Made by a program: the position numbers and the translations under genes | In this document: piece by piece, positions 1 through 7,753 of the stretch | Numbering within the stretch: the stretch's first letter is position 1 | Layout: every line of letters begins with the position of its first letter | The notes under the pieces: model-generated | What the model was told of the DNA's origin: nothing | Databases searched by the model: none | The model's input: only the letters and a program-made list of their open reading frames with translations | Origin: an uncultured Pseudomonadota bacterium | GTDB lineage: Bacteria; Pseudomonadota; Gammaproteobacteria; Burkholderiales; SG8-39 | Reading direction: 5' to 3' | Assembly: GCA_903909415.1 (NCBI GenBank) | Contig: CAIVVS010000026.1 | Coordinates: 1 to 17,369, forward strand | DNA: 17,369 nucleotides

Positions 1-2121
1 GTAGCGGCGCGTGACGAGCCGCCGGTCGAGGATGGTGATCACACCCTGGTCGTGCTCGCTGCGGATCAGCCGGCCACAGGCCTGCACCATCCGCAAGGAC
101 GCCTCGGGCACGCTCAACTCGTCGAACGGATCCCGGCCATTGCGCTGCAGCCATTCGCAGGTGCCCGCGAACAGCGGATCGTCCGGCACCGGGAACGGCA
201 GCTTGCAGATGATCACGTGGGTGCAGTACGCACCGGGCAGGTCGATCCCCTCTGCAAAACTGTTAAGCCCGAAGATTGCGCTGCGCTTGCCGCCATCGAT
301 CGCCGCCTTGTGGCGCGCGAGGATCTCCGAGCGGCCAAGCTCGCCCTGGCACAGCACGAAGCGCTCCACCCGCCGCGGCAATGAACCGAGCACCGTGCGC
401 AATTGCCGCCACGACGTGAACAGCACCAGCGTTGCGCGTTCCTGCTCGAGCAGTTCCGGCACCAACTCGGCGATCTCGTCGGTGTGCGCATCCCGGCCAC
501 CGCCGTCGGTGCGCATCGCCGGGATGTGCAGCCGGCCCTGGCGCGGATAGTCGAAAGGGCTCGGCAGGCGCAATCCCGGCGTGTCCGCCGGCAGGCCCGT
601 GCGCGCGAACAGATGGTCGAAGCGCCCCAGCGCCGCGAGCGTGGCCGAGGTGAGCAGCGCGCCCTGGCAGCGCGACCACAGGGAGCGTTCGAGGATGTCG
701 TCGATCGCCACGGGCACGCTGCGCAGCACCAGGTCCGAGCGTGGATCGTTGCCCTCGAGCGCCAGCCAGCGCGCGCTCGGTGCCTGGGTGGCCGAGGCCG
801 GCCCGGCCGCGTTCGCCAGGTCTTCCAGCACGGAAAGGCCGTGATCCAGCCGGCGCTGCGCGTTGCCCACGAGGCCGAGCCACTGCTCGTTGCCTTCCGC
901 GCCAGCGGCATTCACCCCCTCGTCCGAGGCCACGAAGCGCTGCACCTCCGCCAACGGCGTGACGAGGGCGCGCAGGCTCTCGCCCAGCGCCTCGGCGATG
1001 TCCGCAAGTTCGAGCGGCACGATGCCATCCACGAAGCGATGCTGGCGCCGGCCCTCGCCACTCGACTGCAGGTCGAGCGCCAGCAAAGGTGTCTCCATTG
1101 CGCGCGCGAGCGCGAGTGGCTCGGGCAACGCGGACAGCACCGCGTCCACCGGCGCCACCAGCCCCGCGGGGCGGCGCAGCCGCTGCTGCAACGTGGCGAG
1201 CAGCGGGTTCAGGCCATCCAGCCAGTTCACGCTGCCGCGCACGCGCCATTCGAGCGCGAAGTGCTGCTGCGCCTTCTCGACGAGGTGGTGCGCCTCGTCG
1301 AACACGTACAGGCTGGTTTCCGGATCCGGCAGCACCGCGCCGCCGCCCAGCGCGAGGTCGGCCAGTACCAGGTCGTGGTTCGCCACCACCACCTCCGCAT
1401 CGGCGATGCGCTGGCGGGCGATGAAGTACGGGCATTGCCGGAACTCGGGGCAGCGGCTGCCGCTGCAGCCGCGCGAGTCGGTGGTGAGCGGCCGCCACGC
1501 GCTTTCCTCGAGCGCCTCGGGCCAGCTGTCGCGATGGCCGTCCCAGCGGTGCGTCACGAACGCCTCGAACAACGCCTCGAGCTGTACCGACGTGAGGCTT
1601 GGAACGTCGCCCCCACCGCCGCCATCACCCTCGAAGGCGGCGAGTTCGCCCGCGAACATGTCGCCGCTTGCAGGCATGGCGTCCTCACCCGCCGGCCCGG
1701 AGGACGCCTGCGCCACCAGCCCGCGCAGCCGCAACGGGCAGAGATAGCGCCCGCGCCCCTTCGCCAGTTCGAACCCGAAGCCGAGGCCGCTGCTCACGGC
1801 GAGGTCCGGCAGGTCTCTCCCTACCAGCTGTTCCTGCAGCGCCAGCGTGGCAGTGCTGATGATCAGCCGCCAGCCGCGCGCGCGCGCCACGGGCAGTGCC
1901 CCCAGCAGGTAGGCCACGGTCTTGCCGGTGCCGGTGCCGGCCTCGAGGATCAAGGTGCCGTTGGCCTCGAGCGCCGCGGCGATGCGCGTGGCCATGTCGA
2001 CCTGCTGAGCGCGCTCGCGATAGCCCTCGATGCCGCGCGCGAGCGGGCCGTCCTGCGCGAACAGCGCGCGCAGCTTCGCGGCCAGCGCCGGCGGCCGTTC
2101 GGCCGGCAGCGCCGGGTCCAC
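1..2121 (-). CDS. dinG: DinG/YoaA-family ATP-dependent DNA helicase with Fe-S cluster (3' end outside window)
   Basis: This is a superfamily 2, XPD-like 5'-3' DNA helicase, a family linked to DNA repair and clearing of R-loops or stalled forks. Read from the GTG at 2121, 707 codons lie in the window. Walker A (AGTGTGKT) is at residues 61-68 and the DEAH box at 275-278. Motif VI (QACGRLIR) is at 680-687. Four cysteines at 128, 219, 224 and 230 fit the [4Fe-4S] domain; the last three have the C-x4-C-x5-C spacing of E. coli DinG. The sequence leaves the window at ILDRRLVTRRY, which in relatives is close to the C-terminus, so probably only a few tens of residues are missing. The start is uncertain. 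GTG 2121 begins 10 bases after the mini-secretin stop, while a TTG at 2148 would overlap it; neither has a clear ribosome-binding site, so coupling to the upstream gene is likely. DinG and YoaA cannot be told apart with confidence here. Confidence 0.93.
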   Translation of the reverse strand, partial: MDPALPAERPPALAAKLRALFAQDGPLARGIEGYRERAQQVDMATRIAAALEANGTLILEAGTGTGKTVAYLLGALPVARARGWRLIISTATLALQEQLVGRDLPDLAVSSGLGFGFELAKGRGRYLCPLRLRGLVAQASSGPAGEDAMPASGDMFAGELAAFEGDGGGGGDVPSLTSVQLEALFEAFVTHRWDGHRDSWPEALEESAWRPLTTDSRGCSGSRCPEFRQCPYFIARQRIADAEVVVANHDLVLADLALGGGAVLPDPETSLYVFDEAHHLVEKAQQHFALEWRVRGSVNWLDGLNPLLATLQQRLRRPAGLVAPVDAVLSALPEPLALARAMETPLLALDLQSSGEGRRQHRFVDGIVPLELADIAEALGESLRALVTPLAEVQRFVASDEGVNAAGAEGNEQWLGLVGNAQRRLDHGLSVLEDLANAAGPASATQAPSARWLALEGNDPRSDLVLRSVPVAIDDILERSLWSRCQGALLTSATLAALGRFDHLFARTGLPADTPGLRLPSPFDYPRQGRLHIPAMRTDGGGRDAHTDEIAELVPELLEQERATLVLFTSWRQLRTVLGSLPRRVERFVLCQGELGRSEILARHKAAIDGGKRSAIFGLNSFAEGIDLPGAYCTHVIICKLPFPVPDDPLFAGTCEWLQRNGRDPFDELSVPEASLRMVQACGRLIRSEHDQGVITILDRRLVTRRY

Positions 2122-2131
2122 CGGCGGGGCG

Positions 2132-2974
2132 TCAGCGGAGTTCGTCAACCTTGACCCAGACGCGGCGGTTGTCCTGGCGCGAACCCTGCGCGCTGGAGAG
2201 GATGCCGCTGGACTGCGCGTTCATGTCCTGGCCGATGCCGCCCAGTTCCATCCATTCGCCCAGCCTGCCGCTGACCGTGCTGGCGACGCGCTGCACGTTC
2301 ACCGCGCCGCCCGCGCCCAGGGTGTCGCGCTGCGGGTTGATCTCCAGGGTCACGCGCTCGCCCGACAGGCGCGGCACCACCGAAAAGCCGGTGGTGACGT
2401 CGCGGTAGGCGATGCTGTCGGTGGTGGCCAGGTCGAACGGCGTGCGCGTGACGTTGCGCGTGGCCACCGGCACCGACTGGCCGACCTGGATCTGCGCGGC
2501 GCCGCCCTCCATCACCTGCAGGGTCTGCGTGACGCGTTCGTCGGTGGCCGAGCGCGAATCGGTGATGCGCGCGTTGATGCCCGGCCGGGCGCCCGGGCCC
2601 GCGCCGCGTTCGTTGGCGCTGTCGATGCCCACCACCGCGCGCCCGCCGCCGATCGACACGTTGCCGCCCACGGAGGCGCCACGCTGTTCGCTCGCGCCCT
2701 GCGCATCCTGGCGCACCGAGATCAGCAGCCGGCGCGGCGCCGTGTCCACCGCATCGAGCACGCGGCGCAATTCCGCGATGTTGCGCGCGCTGGAACGGAT
2801 GATCAGTTGCCCGTTCATGCCGGACAGGGCGCCGCCGGGCTCGAGCAGGGGCTGCAGGATGGGAATGACGTCCTCGACGCGGCGGTTCTTCAGGCCGATC
2901 ACTTCCAGTTCGGCCTGGGCAATGCCGGCGGTGGCAAGCAGCGCAAGCAGCAGGACTGACTTGATGGCATTCAT
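2132..2974 (-). CDS. Short secretin-like protein (mini-secretin), exported
   Basis: This 280-residue protein has a Sec signal peptide (MNAIKSVLLLALLATAGIAQA, cleavage expected before ELEV). Residues about 24-90 resemble a secretin N1-type domain (VIGLKNRRVEDVIPILQPLL, then LIIRSSARNIAELRRVLDAVD). A Gly-rich linker follows at about 93-132. Residues about 148-250 resemble part of the secretin core (VMEGGAAQIQVGQSVPVATR, GFSVVPRLSGERVTLEINP, GEWMELGGI). Type II and IV pilus secretins usually exceed 500 residues, so this is a much reduced form and may not make a full channel. ATG 2974 is chosen because GGAG lies six bases upstream and the signal peptide starts there; the reading frame stays open to 3154 but that extension is not signal-like. 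It is the first gene of a probable two-gene unit with the helicase. Its exact role is unknown. A GspE/PilB-type ATPase lies at the other end of the window but is not adjacent. Confidence 0.85.
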   Translation of the reverse strand: MNAIKSVLLLALLATAGIAQAELEVIGLKNRRVEDVIPILQPLLEPGGALSGMNGQLIIRSSARNIAELRRVLDAVDTAPRRLLISVRQDAQGASEQRGASVGGNVSIGGGRAVVGIDSANERGAGPGARPGINARITDSRSATDERVTQTLQVMEGGAAQIQVGQSVPVATRNVTRTPFDLATTDSIAYRDVTTGFSVVPRLSGERVTLEINPQRDTLGAGGAVNVQRVASTVSGRLGEWMELGGIGQDMNAQSSGILSSAQGSRQDNRRVWVKVDELR

Positions 2975-3118
2975 GGCGGCTCCAGTGCGGTGCGGTCGTG
3001 CCACGCTTAACGCGCGAGGACCGCCGGCGGCCATCGGCGCACGCCGACAAACACGCGGCAGGGCCTTGAGGACCCCTCGGAGGCGGGGCAGGCGGGGACA
3101 GCGCTCGCTGAGCCCTGC

Positions 3119-3147
3119 TTTACATTGCCCGGGCTCTCTTCTAAAGT
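3119..3147 (+). promoter_or_regulatory. Predicted sigma70 promoter for the NlpC/P60 gene
   Basis: TTTACA (3119-3124, five of six consensus bases) is separated by exactly 17 bases from TAAAGT (3142-3147, four of six). Conventional spacing puts +1 at 3154, the A of the ATG, which implies a leaderless mRNA. This is prediction from sequence only. Confidence 0.45.
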
Positions 3148-3153
3148 ACTTCA

Positions 3154-3762
3154 ATGGCTACCGCCAAAACCCTGTTTTTGTTGATCTTATCAGCCTGGCT
3201 CGCGGGCTGCAGCAGCATTCAGCCGGCGCCGGTGGCCGATGCAGTGCCGCTGCCTGCCGCCGATCCCGCGCCGCGCGCCAGCGACACCCGGCCAGAACCT
3301 GCGATGGCCGCGCCCGCTGCGTCAGCGTCGCTCGCGGAGGGCGCCAAGCCGCAGCCGGGTGCAGCCCTCTCGCCGGAAGCACTGTTCGTCGCGCTGTCCG
3401 CGCTGGGCACCGACTACCGCCGCGGCGGCAAGGCCATCGCCACCGGCTTCGACTGCAGCGGCCTGGTCGCCCATGTCTACGCGCAGGCCTACGGATTGAA
3501 GCTGCCGCACAACGCGCGCGCGCAGAGCGAACGCGGCAAGCCGGTGCCGGTCGAATCCCTCACGATCGGCGACCTGGTGTTCTACAACACGCTGGGCCAG
3601 CCTTTCTCGCACGTCGGCATCTATGTCGGCGACGGGCGCTTCCTGCATGCGCCCAAGCCCGGCGCCGTGGTGCGCACCGAAAGCATGCGCGCGGCCTACT
3701 GGACCAAGCGCTTCAACGGGGCGCGCCGGCTGGGACCGACGGTGTTGGCGCAGTCAGGCTGA
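3154..3762 (+). CDS. NlpC/P60 (C40) peptidase lipoprotein
   Basis: This 202-residue lipoprotein should be a cell-wall hydrolase that cleaves peptide stems of peptidoglycan (gamma-D-Glu to diamino-acid bond in the family). The signal peptide ends in the lipobox LAGC, giving lipidated Cys19. An Ala/Pro-rich linker (about 22-70) leads to the catalytic domain (about 73-195). The nucleophile is Cys101 in FDCSGL, followed by His153 in SHVGIYVGDG and a third polar residue, His165, in RFLHAPKPG. LTIGDLVFYN is the usual family element between Cys and His. It is transcribed divergently from the mini-secretin, and an alpha/beta hydrolase lipoprotein gene starts 43 bases after its stop. ATG 3154 has no evident ribosome-binding site; the predicted promoter places transcription start on the ATG. 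The family also includes Spr/MepS-type endopeptidases; which wall bond is cut cannot be told from sequence. Confidence 0.93.
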   Translation: MATAKTLFLLILSAWLAGCSSIQPAPVADAVPLPAADPAPRASDTRPEPAMAAPAASASLAEGAKPQPGAALSPEALFVALSALGTDYRRGGKAIATGFDCSGLVAHVYAQAYGLKLPHNARAQSERGKPVPVESLTIGDLVFYNTLGQPFSHVGIYVGDGRFLHAPKPGAVVRTESMRAAYWTKRFNGARRLGPTVLAQSG

Positions 3763-3805
3763 GGCGCCGCCCCATCCAGCCCGACTGCGGCTGCGTACAA
3801 CCGGC

Positions 3806-4681
3806 ATGCCGACGACCCGCCCCACACTCGCCTTCCGACGCCGCCTGCTTGCCGGCGGATTTGCAGCCGCGTCGCTGGGCGCCTGTTCCCCGGTGGCCCT
3901 GGTCAACGGGCTCACGCCGCGGGAAGGCTATTCGGTGCGTGAAGGCGTGGCCTACGGCCCGGGCCCACGCGAGCGCTTCGACGCCTACCTGCCCGACCGG
4001 CCTGACGCGGCGGCGCCGCGGGTCATCTTCTTCTACGGTGGCGCATGGACGAGCGGCCGGCGCGGGGATTACCTGTTCGTGGGCGAGGCGCTGGCCTCGG
4101 CCGGCTGCCTGGTGGCCATCCCGGACTACCGGTTACATCCCGAGGTCCGCTATCCGGACTTCCTCATGGATTGCGCCCGGGCGGTTGCCGCGGTGGGCGC
4201 CGACCGCGCATGGAACGAAGCCCGCGGGCCGCTGGTGCTGATGGGCCACTCGGCCGGGGCCTACAACGCTGCGATGCTCGCCTACTCCGCGCACTGGCTA
4301 CGGACTGCCGGCTTCGATCCGGGCCGCATCGGCGGCTTCGTCGGACTGGCCGGGCCGTACGACTTCCTGCCGCTGACGGGGCGCACCACCCGGGCCGTGT
4401 TCGGCCATCCCGACACCTCGCCGCTGACGCAGCCCATCGCCCATGCCGACGGCAACGCGCCACCCACGCTGCTGCTCACCGCCGAGCGCGACAGCATCGT
4501 CGACCCGGGAAACTCGGCGCGCCTGGCCGCGCGCCTGTCCGGGCTCGGACGACCGGTACGCCACCTGCGCTACGCGCAGGTCGACCACCGCACCCTCGTC
4601 GGCGCGCTGGCCGTCCCGCTGCGCGAACGCGCGCCCGTACGCAGCGACGTCATCTCGTTCTTGCGCGGTCTGGCGGCTTAG
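3806..4681 (+). CDS. Alpha/beta hydrolase (carboxylesterase-like), probable lipoprotein
   Basis: This 291-residue serine hydrolase probably cleaves a carboxylic ester. The N-terminus has RRR-LLAGG (10-18) and a lipobox-like LGAC giving Cys27, suggesting export, possibly by Tat, and lipidation. The oxyanion-hole element is FYGGAW (76-81), a Tyr variant of the usual HGG(G/A)W. The nucleophile is Ser149 in GHSAG; the acid is probably Asp229 (or Asp233) in TAERDSIVDPG, and the base is His261 in VDHRTL. The fold resembles the hormone-sensitive-lipase/BD-FAE type. The reading frame extends upstream into the NlpC gene, but ATG 3806 gives the proper signal sequence. No clear ribosome-binding site is seen, so translation may depend on read-through from the NlpC gene 43 bases upstream. 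Substrate unknown; small acyl esters are only a guess from the fold. Confidence 0.88.
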   Translation: MPTTRPTLAFRRRLLAGGFAAASLGACSPVALVNGLTPREGYSVREGVAYGPGPRERFDAYLPDRPDAAAPRVIFFYGGAWTSGRRGDYLFVGEALASAGCLVAIPDYRLHPEVRYPDFLMDCARAVAAVGADRAWNEARGPLVLMGHSAGAYNAAMLAYSAHWLRTAGFDPGRIGGFVGLAGPYDFLPLTGRTTRAVFGHPDTSPLTQPIAHADGNAPPTLLLTAERDSIVDPGNSARLAARLSGLGRPVRHLRYAQVDHRTLVGALAVPLRERAPVRSDVISFLRGLAA

Positions 4682-4744
4682 CTCCCGAAAGGGGCGCTAG
4701 AATCCCGTGCTGAAGGCATGGTTTCGTCGACGCGTGGCCGGGTG

Positions 4745-4773
4745 TTGATAATGAGAATAATTCCTGTTACTGT
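4745..4773 (+). promoter_or_regulatory. Predicted promoter of fbpA
   Basis: TTGATA (4745-4750) lies 17 bases before TACTGT (4768-4773), which is preceded by TG in extended -10 position (TGTTACTGT). The -35 and spacer are covered by Fur-box-like sequence, so Fur binding would block the polymerase. Predicted +1 is near 4780, leaving a leader of about 40 bases with a ribosome-binding site. Confidence 0.45.
4746..4766 (+). promoter_or_regulatory. Fur box (overlapping 7-1-7 sites) upstream of fbpA
   Basis: The sequence TGATAATGAGAATAATTCC contains a perfect Fur half-site TGATAAT (4746-4752) and a second near-match, TGAGAAT-A-ATTCCTG, offset by six bases. Overlapping half-sites six bases apart are typical of strong Fur operators. 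The neighbouring gene is a ferric-iron binding protein, which supports the call. Fur with Fe2+ is expected to repress when iron is plentiful. Confidence 0.7.
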
Positions 4774-4821
4774 TGCGACATCGCCAAGCCCCGCGCCATC
4801 CGCCATCGAGGAGACCCGGAC

Positions 4822-5868
4822 ATGCTCGACCTGACCCGATTCGCCCTGCTGGGCACGCTGCTGGCGGCATCCGCCGGCGCCCTGCTCGCGCCGGCCGGCG
4901 CCGCCGCGCAGGACAACGTGCTCAACCTCTACACGGCGCGCCACTACAGCACCGACGAGGCGCTCTACGCCAACTTCACCAAACAGACCGGCATACGCAT
5001 CAACCGCATCGAAGGCGGCGAGGACGCACTGTTCGAGCGCATCAAGGCCGAGGGCGAACGCAGCCCGGCCGACGTGTTCATCACCGTGGACGTGGGCCGC
5101 ATCTGGCGCGCGGAACAGGCGGGCATCTTCGCGCCGGTGAAATCGGCGGTGCTGGATGCGCGTGTTCCCGCCAACTACCGCGAGCCGTCCGGCCTGTGGT
5201 TCGGCTTCTCGGCGCGCGCGCGCGTCATCGCCTACAACAAGGACGCAGTCAAGGCCGGCGAGATACGCAACTACGAGGACCTGGCCGACCCGAAGTGGAA
5301 GGGTGCGATCTGCGCGCGTTCCTCCAGCCACCCCTACATGCTGTCGCTGGTGGCGAGCATGGTGGCGCACCTGGGCGAGGCCAAGGCGCAGGACTGGGTG
5401 CGCGGCTTCGCCGCCAACCTGGCGCGCGACCCCAAGGGCGGCGACACCGACCAGTTGATGGCCGCCGCCGCCGGCGAGTGCAAGGTCGCGCTGGCCAACA
5501 CCTACTACGTCGCACGCCTGATGCGCTCGCAGCGCGCCAACGAGAAGGCAGCCTCCGACCGCCTCGGCGTGGTGCTGCCGAACCAGGACAACCGCGGCAC
5601 GCACATGAACATATCGGGCGGCGGCATGCTGAAGAACGCGCCGCACAAGGCGGCTGCGGTCAGGTTCCTGGAATACCTGGCGGGTGACGATGCGCAACGT
5701 TACTTCGCCGACGGCAACAACGAGTGGCCGGTGGTGGCAGGGGTCAGGGTGGCGAATCCCGCGCTGGAAGCACTGGGCAAGTTCAAGGCCGACAGCCTGA
5801 ACGTGGCGGAACTGGGGCGCAACCAGGCCGCCGCGCAACGCATCGCCGACCGCGCCGGCTACAAGTAG
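4822..5868 (+). CDS. fbpA: Fe(3+) ABC transporter periplasmic binding protein
   Basis: This 348-residue protein should capture ferric iron in the periplasm and deliver it to FbpB. It has a Sec signal peptide (about 1-30, ending GAAAQ-DN). It starts the mature part with VLNLYTARHYSTDEALY, typical of the FbpA/FutA/IdiA group. Other family marks are GEDALFERIKAEGERSPADV, an LWFGFSARARVIAYNKD segment at about 125-141, and the paired tyrosines Tyr228-Tyr229 in ANTYYVARLM, the usual iron ligands. Tyr42 is a further ligand candidate. AGGAG-like sequence lies eight bases before ATG 4822. It is a single-gene unit behind a Fur box, facing efp tail to tail. Its permease and ATPase genes are in the same locus but separated and on different strands. 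A role for another trivalent-metal complex is possible, but the Fur box favours iron. Confidence 0.95.
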   Translation: MLDLTRFALLGTLLAASAGALLAPAGAAAQDNVLNLYTARHYSTDEALYANFTKQTGIRINRIEGGEDALFERIKAEGERSPADVFITVDVGRIWRAEQAGIFAPVKSAVLDARVPANYREPSGLWFGFSARARVIAYNKDAVKAGEIRNYEDLADPKWKGAICARSSSHPYMLSLVASMVAHLGEAKAQDWVRGFAANLARDPKGGDTDQLMAAAAGECKVALANTYYVARLMRSQRANEKAASDRLGVVLPNQDNRGTHMNISGGGMLKNAPHKAAAVRFLEYLAGDDAQRYFADGNNEWPVVAGVRVANPALEALGKFKADSLNVAELGRNQAAAQRIADRAGYK

Positions 5869-5880
5869 GACGCCCCCCGG

Positions 5881-5908
5881 GTCGCCCACATCGGGGCGCC
5901 CACGTCGG
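5881..5908. repeat. Imperfect 14-bp tandem duplication after fbpA
   Basis: GTCGCCCACATCGG (5881-5894) is followed at once by GGCGCCCACGTCGG (5895-5908), 12 of 14 bases alike. It lies between the fbpA stop and the efp terminator. No function is evident; it may be replication slippage. Confidence 0.5.
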
Positions 5909-5913
5909 AAATG

Positions 5914-5937
5914 AAAAACGGCGCCCGCGGGCGCCGT
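5914..5937 (-). terminator. efp: Rho-independent terminator of efp
   Basis: A perfect palindrome with 10-base arms (ACGGCGCCCG and its complement, 5918-5937) is followed on the minus strand by five T residues (5918-5914). The stem is G+C-rich and sits 45 bases beyond the efp stop. On the plus strand the stem is not followed by T residues, so it should mainly stop efp transcripts and shield fbpA from convergent transcription. Confidence 0.85.
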
Positions 5938-5982
5938 CTCCAGTTGCGGGGCGCCCGGAACGGGCGGCACCCGCCGGTGTGG

Positions 5983-6543
5983 TCAGCCCTTCACGCGGTT
6001 GCGGTACTCACCGGTGCGGGTGTCGATCTCGATGCGGTCGCCGGTCTCGCAGAACAGCGGCACCGGGATGTCCTTGCCGCTCTTGAGCTTGGCGGGCTTG
6101 AGCACCTTGCCCGAGGTGTCGCCGCGCACGGCGGGCTCGGTGTAGGCGATCTCGCGCACCAGCGACTGGGGGATGTCGAGCGAAATGGGACGGCCTTCGT
6201 AGAAGGTCAGCTCGCCGGGCATGCCCTCCTCGAGGTAGTCCAGCGCGTCGCCCATGTTCTCGGCCTCGACCTCGAACTGGTTGTACTCGCCGTCCATGAA
6301 CACGTAGAGCGGGTCGGCGAAGTACGAGTAGGTGACGTCCTTGCGCTCGAGGTTGACCATATCGAACTTGTCGTCGGCGCGGTACACCGTCTCGGTGCCG
6401 GCACCGGTGAGCAGGTTGCGCAGCTTCATCTTCACCACGGAGGCGTTGCGGCCGGACTTGGAGAACTCGGCCTTTTGCACCACCATCGCGTCCTTGCCCA
6501 CCATGATGACGTTGCCGGCGCGGATTTCCTGAGCGATCTTCAT
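5983..6543 (-). CDS. efp: Translation elongation factor P (Arg32 type)
   Basis: EF-P is a 186-residue, tRNA-shaped protein that binds between the ribosomal P and E sites and rescues stalling at polyproline stretches. All three beta-barrel domains are present: KOW-like domain I (about 1-64), OB domain II (about 67-128) and OB domain III (about 130-186, with [17 protein letters not shown]). The modified tip residue is Arg32 in [16 protein letters not shown], not the Lys used by the EpmA/EpmB pathway; Arg32 is the residue rhamnosylated by EarP. The earP gene lies directly upstream, with 35 bases between the earP stop and the efp ATG. Only a weak AGG is seen before the ATG. The A+T-rich spacer holds TAAAAT over the earP stop, so a separate efp promoter is possible. 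A strong terminator follows. Confidence 0.98.
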   Translation of the reverse strand: MKIAQEIRAGNVIMVGKDAMVVQKAEFSKSGRNASVVKMKLRNLLTGAGTETVYRADDKFDMVNLERKDVTYSYFADPLYVFMDGEYNQFEVEAENMGDALDYLEEGMPGELTFYEGRPISLDIPQSLVREIAYTEPAVRGDTSGKVLKPAKLKSGKDIPVPLFCETGDRIEIDTRTGEYRNRVKG

Positions 6544-6578
6544 TGCAGGGTAACCTGTTGATTGAAATAAGTAACCCG

Positions 6579-7730
6579 CTATTTTACCCGCTTAATGCAG
6601 AACTCCGCCAGCCCGTTTGCGAGGTCGCGCTGCCCGGCATGGCGCGCCGCCACCGAGCGCGCGTGCGCGGCGAGCACGTCCTGCCATGGCGCCAGCGCCC
6701 GCCAGGCAGGCCCGGCCAGCGCGCCTTGCCCGTTCCAGGCACGCACGAAATCCCGCATCGCCCCGGCCGGCGCGGCATCCAGGCCGGCAAGCCAGGCCCC
6801 GAGGAACGCCTCCAGCTTCACCAGGTGCGCCCCTTCGGCCTGCGGATAGATCTGCCAGGCCAGCGGCACGCCTGCCCAGAGCGCGCGCACCAGCGAATCC
6901 TCGCCGCGCACGAAATTCCAGTCGCACTGCCACAGCAGCCGGTCGTAGTCGTCCTGGGGAATGAAGGGCATGAAGCGCAATTCCAGCGCGCCCTGCGTGA
7001 CGGCGCGCGCCTCACCCTCCCCCGGGTCGGGCACACCCAGCGCCGCGCACACCCCCGCGCGGATGCGACCGGCGGGCACCGCGGCGACCATGGGCGCCGG
7101 CCCGTCGCGCCAGGCATGCAGCAGGGAACCGAGCGCCGGATTCTCGTAACCGAACAGCGACGCGCTGCCCGAGCCTGGCGGAACCAGGCCGAATCCCTGT
7201 GCCGACCAGAACGCAGCCCGTGAACCCGGGCCTGCGCGATGCGCGTCGCGTGCCGCCAGCAGCCGATGCTCGCGCAACAAGCCGCCGGTATCGCTGCTGA
7301 AACCCGGAAACCAGAACCAGCGCGGCAGGCCGGATTGCGGATGCGGCGACGGCAGGCCATGGTGCTGCGCGACCCAGGGCTCGGCGCTCAGGTACTCCAG
7401 CACGATCCACACCGGCGCGCGCGCGCGCGCGACCAGCGCCGCCAGATAGGCGTCGGGCAGGCCGCAGCCGAAGGCCTCGACCACCACGTCCGCCGGCCGC
7501 CCGTTGCCGTCGGCCCGCGCCATGGGCAGGACCTGCACCTGCCCGCCCCCCGGCAGCGGCGCCGGCCGCAGCGCGCCCAGCACGTCGGGTCGGTCGATGT
7601 ACAGGTGCACGTCCCCGCCGTGCTCGCCCGCGAGCTGGCGCGCCAGCCGCCACGTGACGGCGGCGTCCCCGTAGTTGTCGATGACGCGGCAGAACAGGTC
7701 CCAGCTCAGGGAAGTGGCCGGGGACGGCAT
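6579..7730 (-). CDS. earP: EF-P arginine 32 rhamnosyltransferase EarP
   Basis: EarP is an inverting GT-B glycosyltransferase that moves rhamnose from dTDP-rhamnose to EF-P Arg32. At 383 residues it has the usual length. The N-terminal signature [20 protein letters not shown] contains Asp18 and Asp22, matching the essential Asp pair (13 and 17 in P. putida EarP). RGEDS at 275-279 supplies Glu277, matching the essential Glu273, and is followed by [18 protein letters not shown], the nucleotide-sugar-binding segment. ATG 7730 fits the family N-terminus; the frame stays open far upstream through fbpB, but that is shadow sequence. No good ribosome-binding site is seen, and only 23 bases separate it from the fbpB stop, so it is probably transcribed with fbpB. 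An uninterrupted GC-dinucleotide tract (7415-7431) lies inside the gene. Confidence 0.96.
   Translation of the reverse strand: MPSPATSLSWDLFCRVIDNYGDAAVTWRLARQLAGEHGGDVHLYIDRPDVLGALRPAPLPGGGQVQVLPMARADGNGRPADVVVEAFGCGLPDAYLAALVARARAPVWIVLEYLSAEPWVAQHHGLPSPHPQSGLPRWFWFPGFSSDTGGLLREHRLLAARDAHRAGPGSRAAFWSAQGFGLVPPGSGSASLFGYENPALGSLLHAWRDGPAPMVAAVPAGRIRAGVCAALGVPDPGEGEARAVTQGALELRFMPFIPQDDYDRLLWQCDWNFVRGEDSLVRALWAGVPLAWQIYPQAEGAHLVKLEAFLGAWLAGLDAAPAGAMRDFVRAWNGQGALAGPAWRALAPWQDVLAAHARSVAARHAGQRDLANGLAEFCIKRVK
7415..7431. repeat. Alternating GC dinucleotide tract within earP
   Basis: Seventeen bases of uninterrupted alternating G and C encode part of VARARAPVW in EarP. Such tracts can form Z-DNA and can slip by two bases, which would shift the earP frame. 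It may also be only a product of Arg-Ala codons in a G+C-rich genome. Confidence 0.6.
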
Positions 7731-7753
7731 GGCAGGCCGCGGCGCGGGCGCGC

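Noticed and set aside
403..2154. Long plus-strand open frame (583 codons) opposite the helicase gene
   Set aside because: It has no family motif and is rich in Arg, Gln, Ala and His, the usual result of reading the complement of a G+C-rich gene. The minus strand carries all helicase motifs.
2412..4241. Plus-strand open frame (609 codons) spanning the mini-secretin, NlpC and hydrolase genes
   Set aside because: It crosses three supported genes in other frames and its product looks like shadow sequence throughout.
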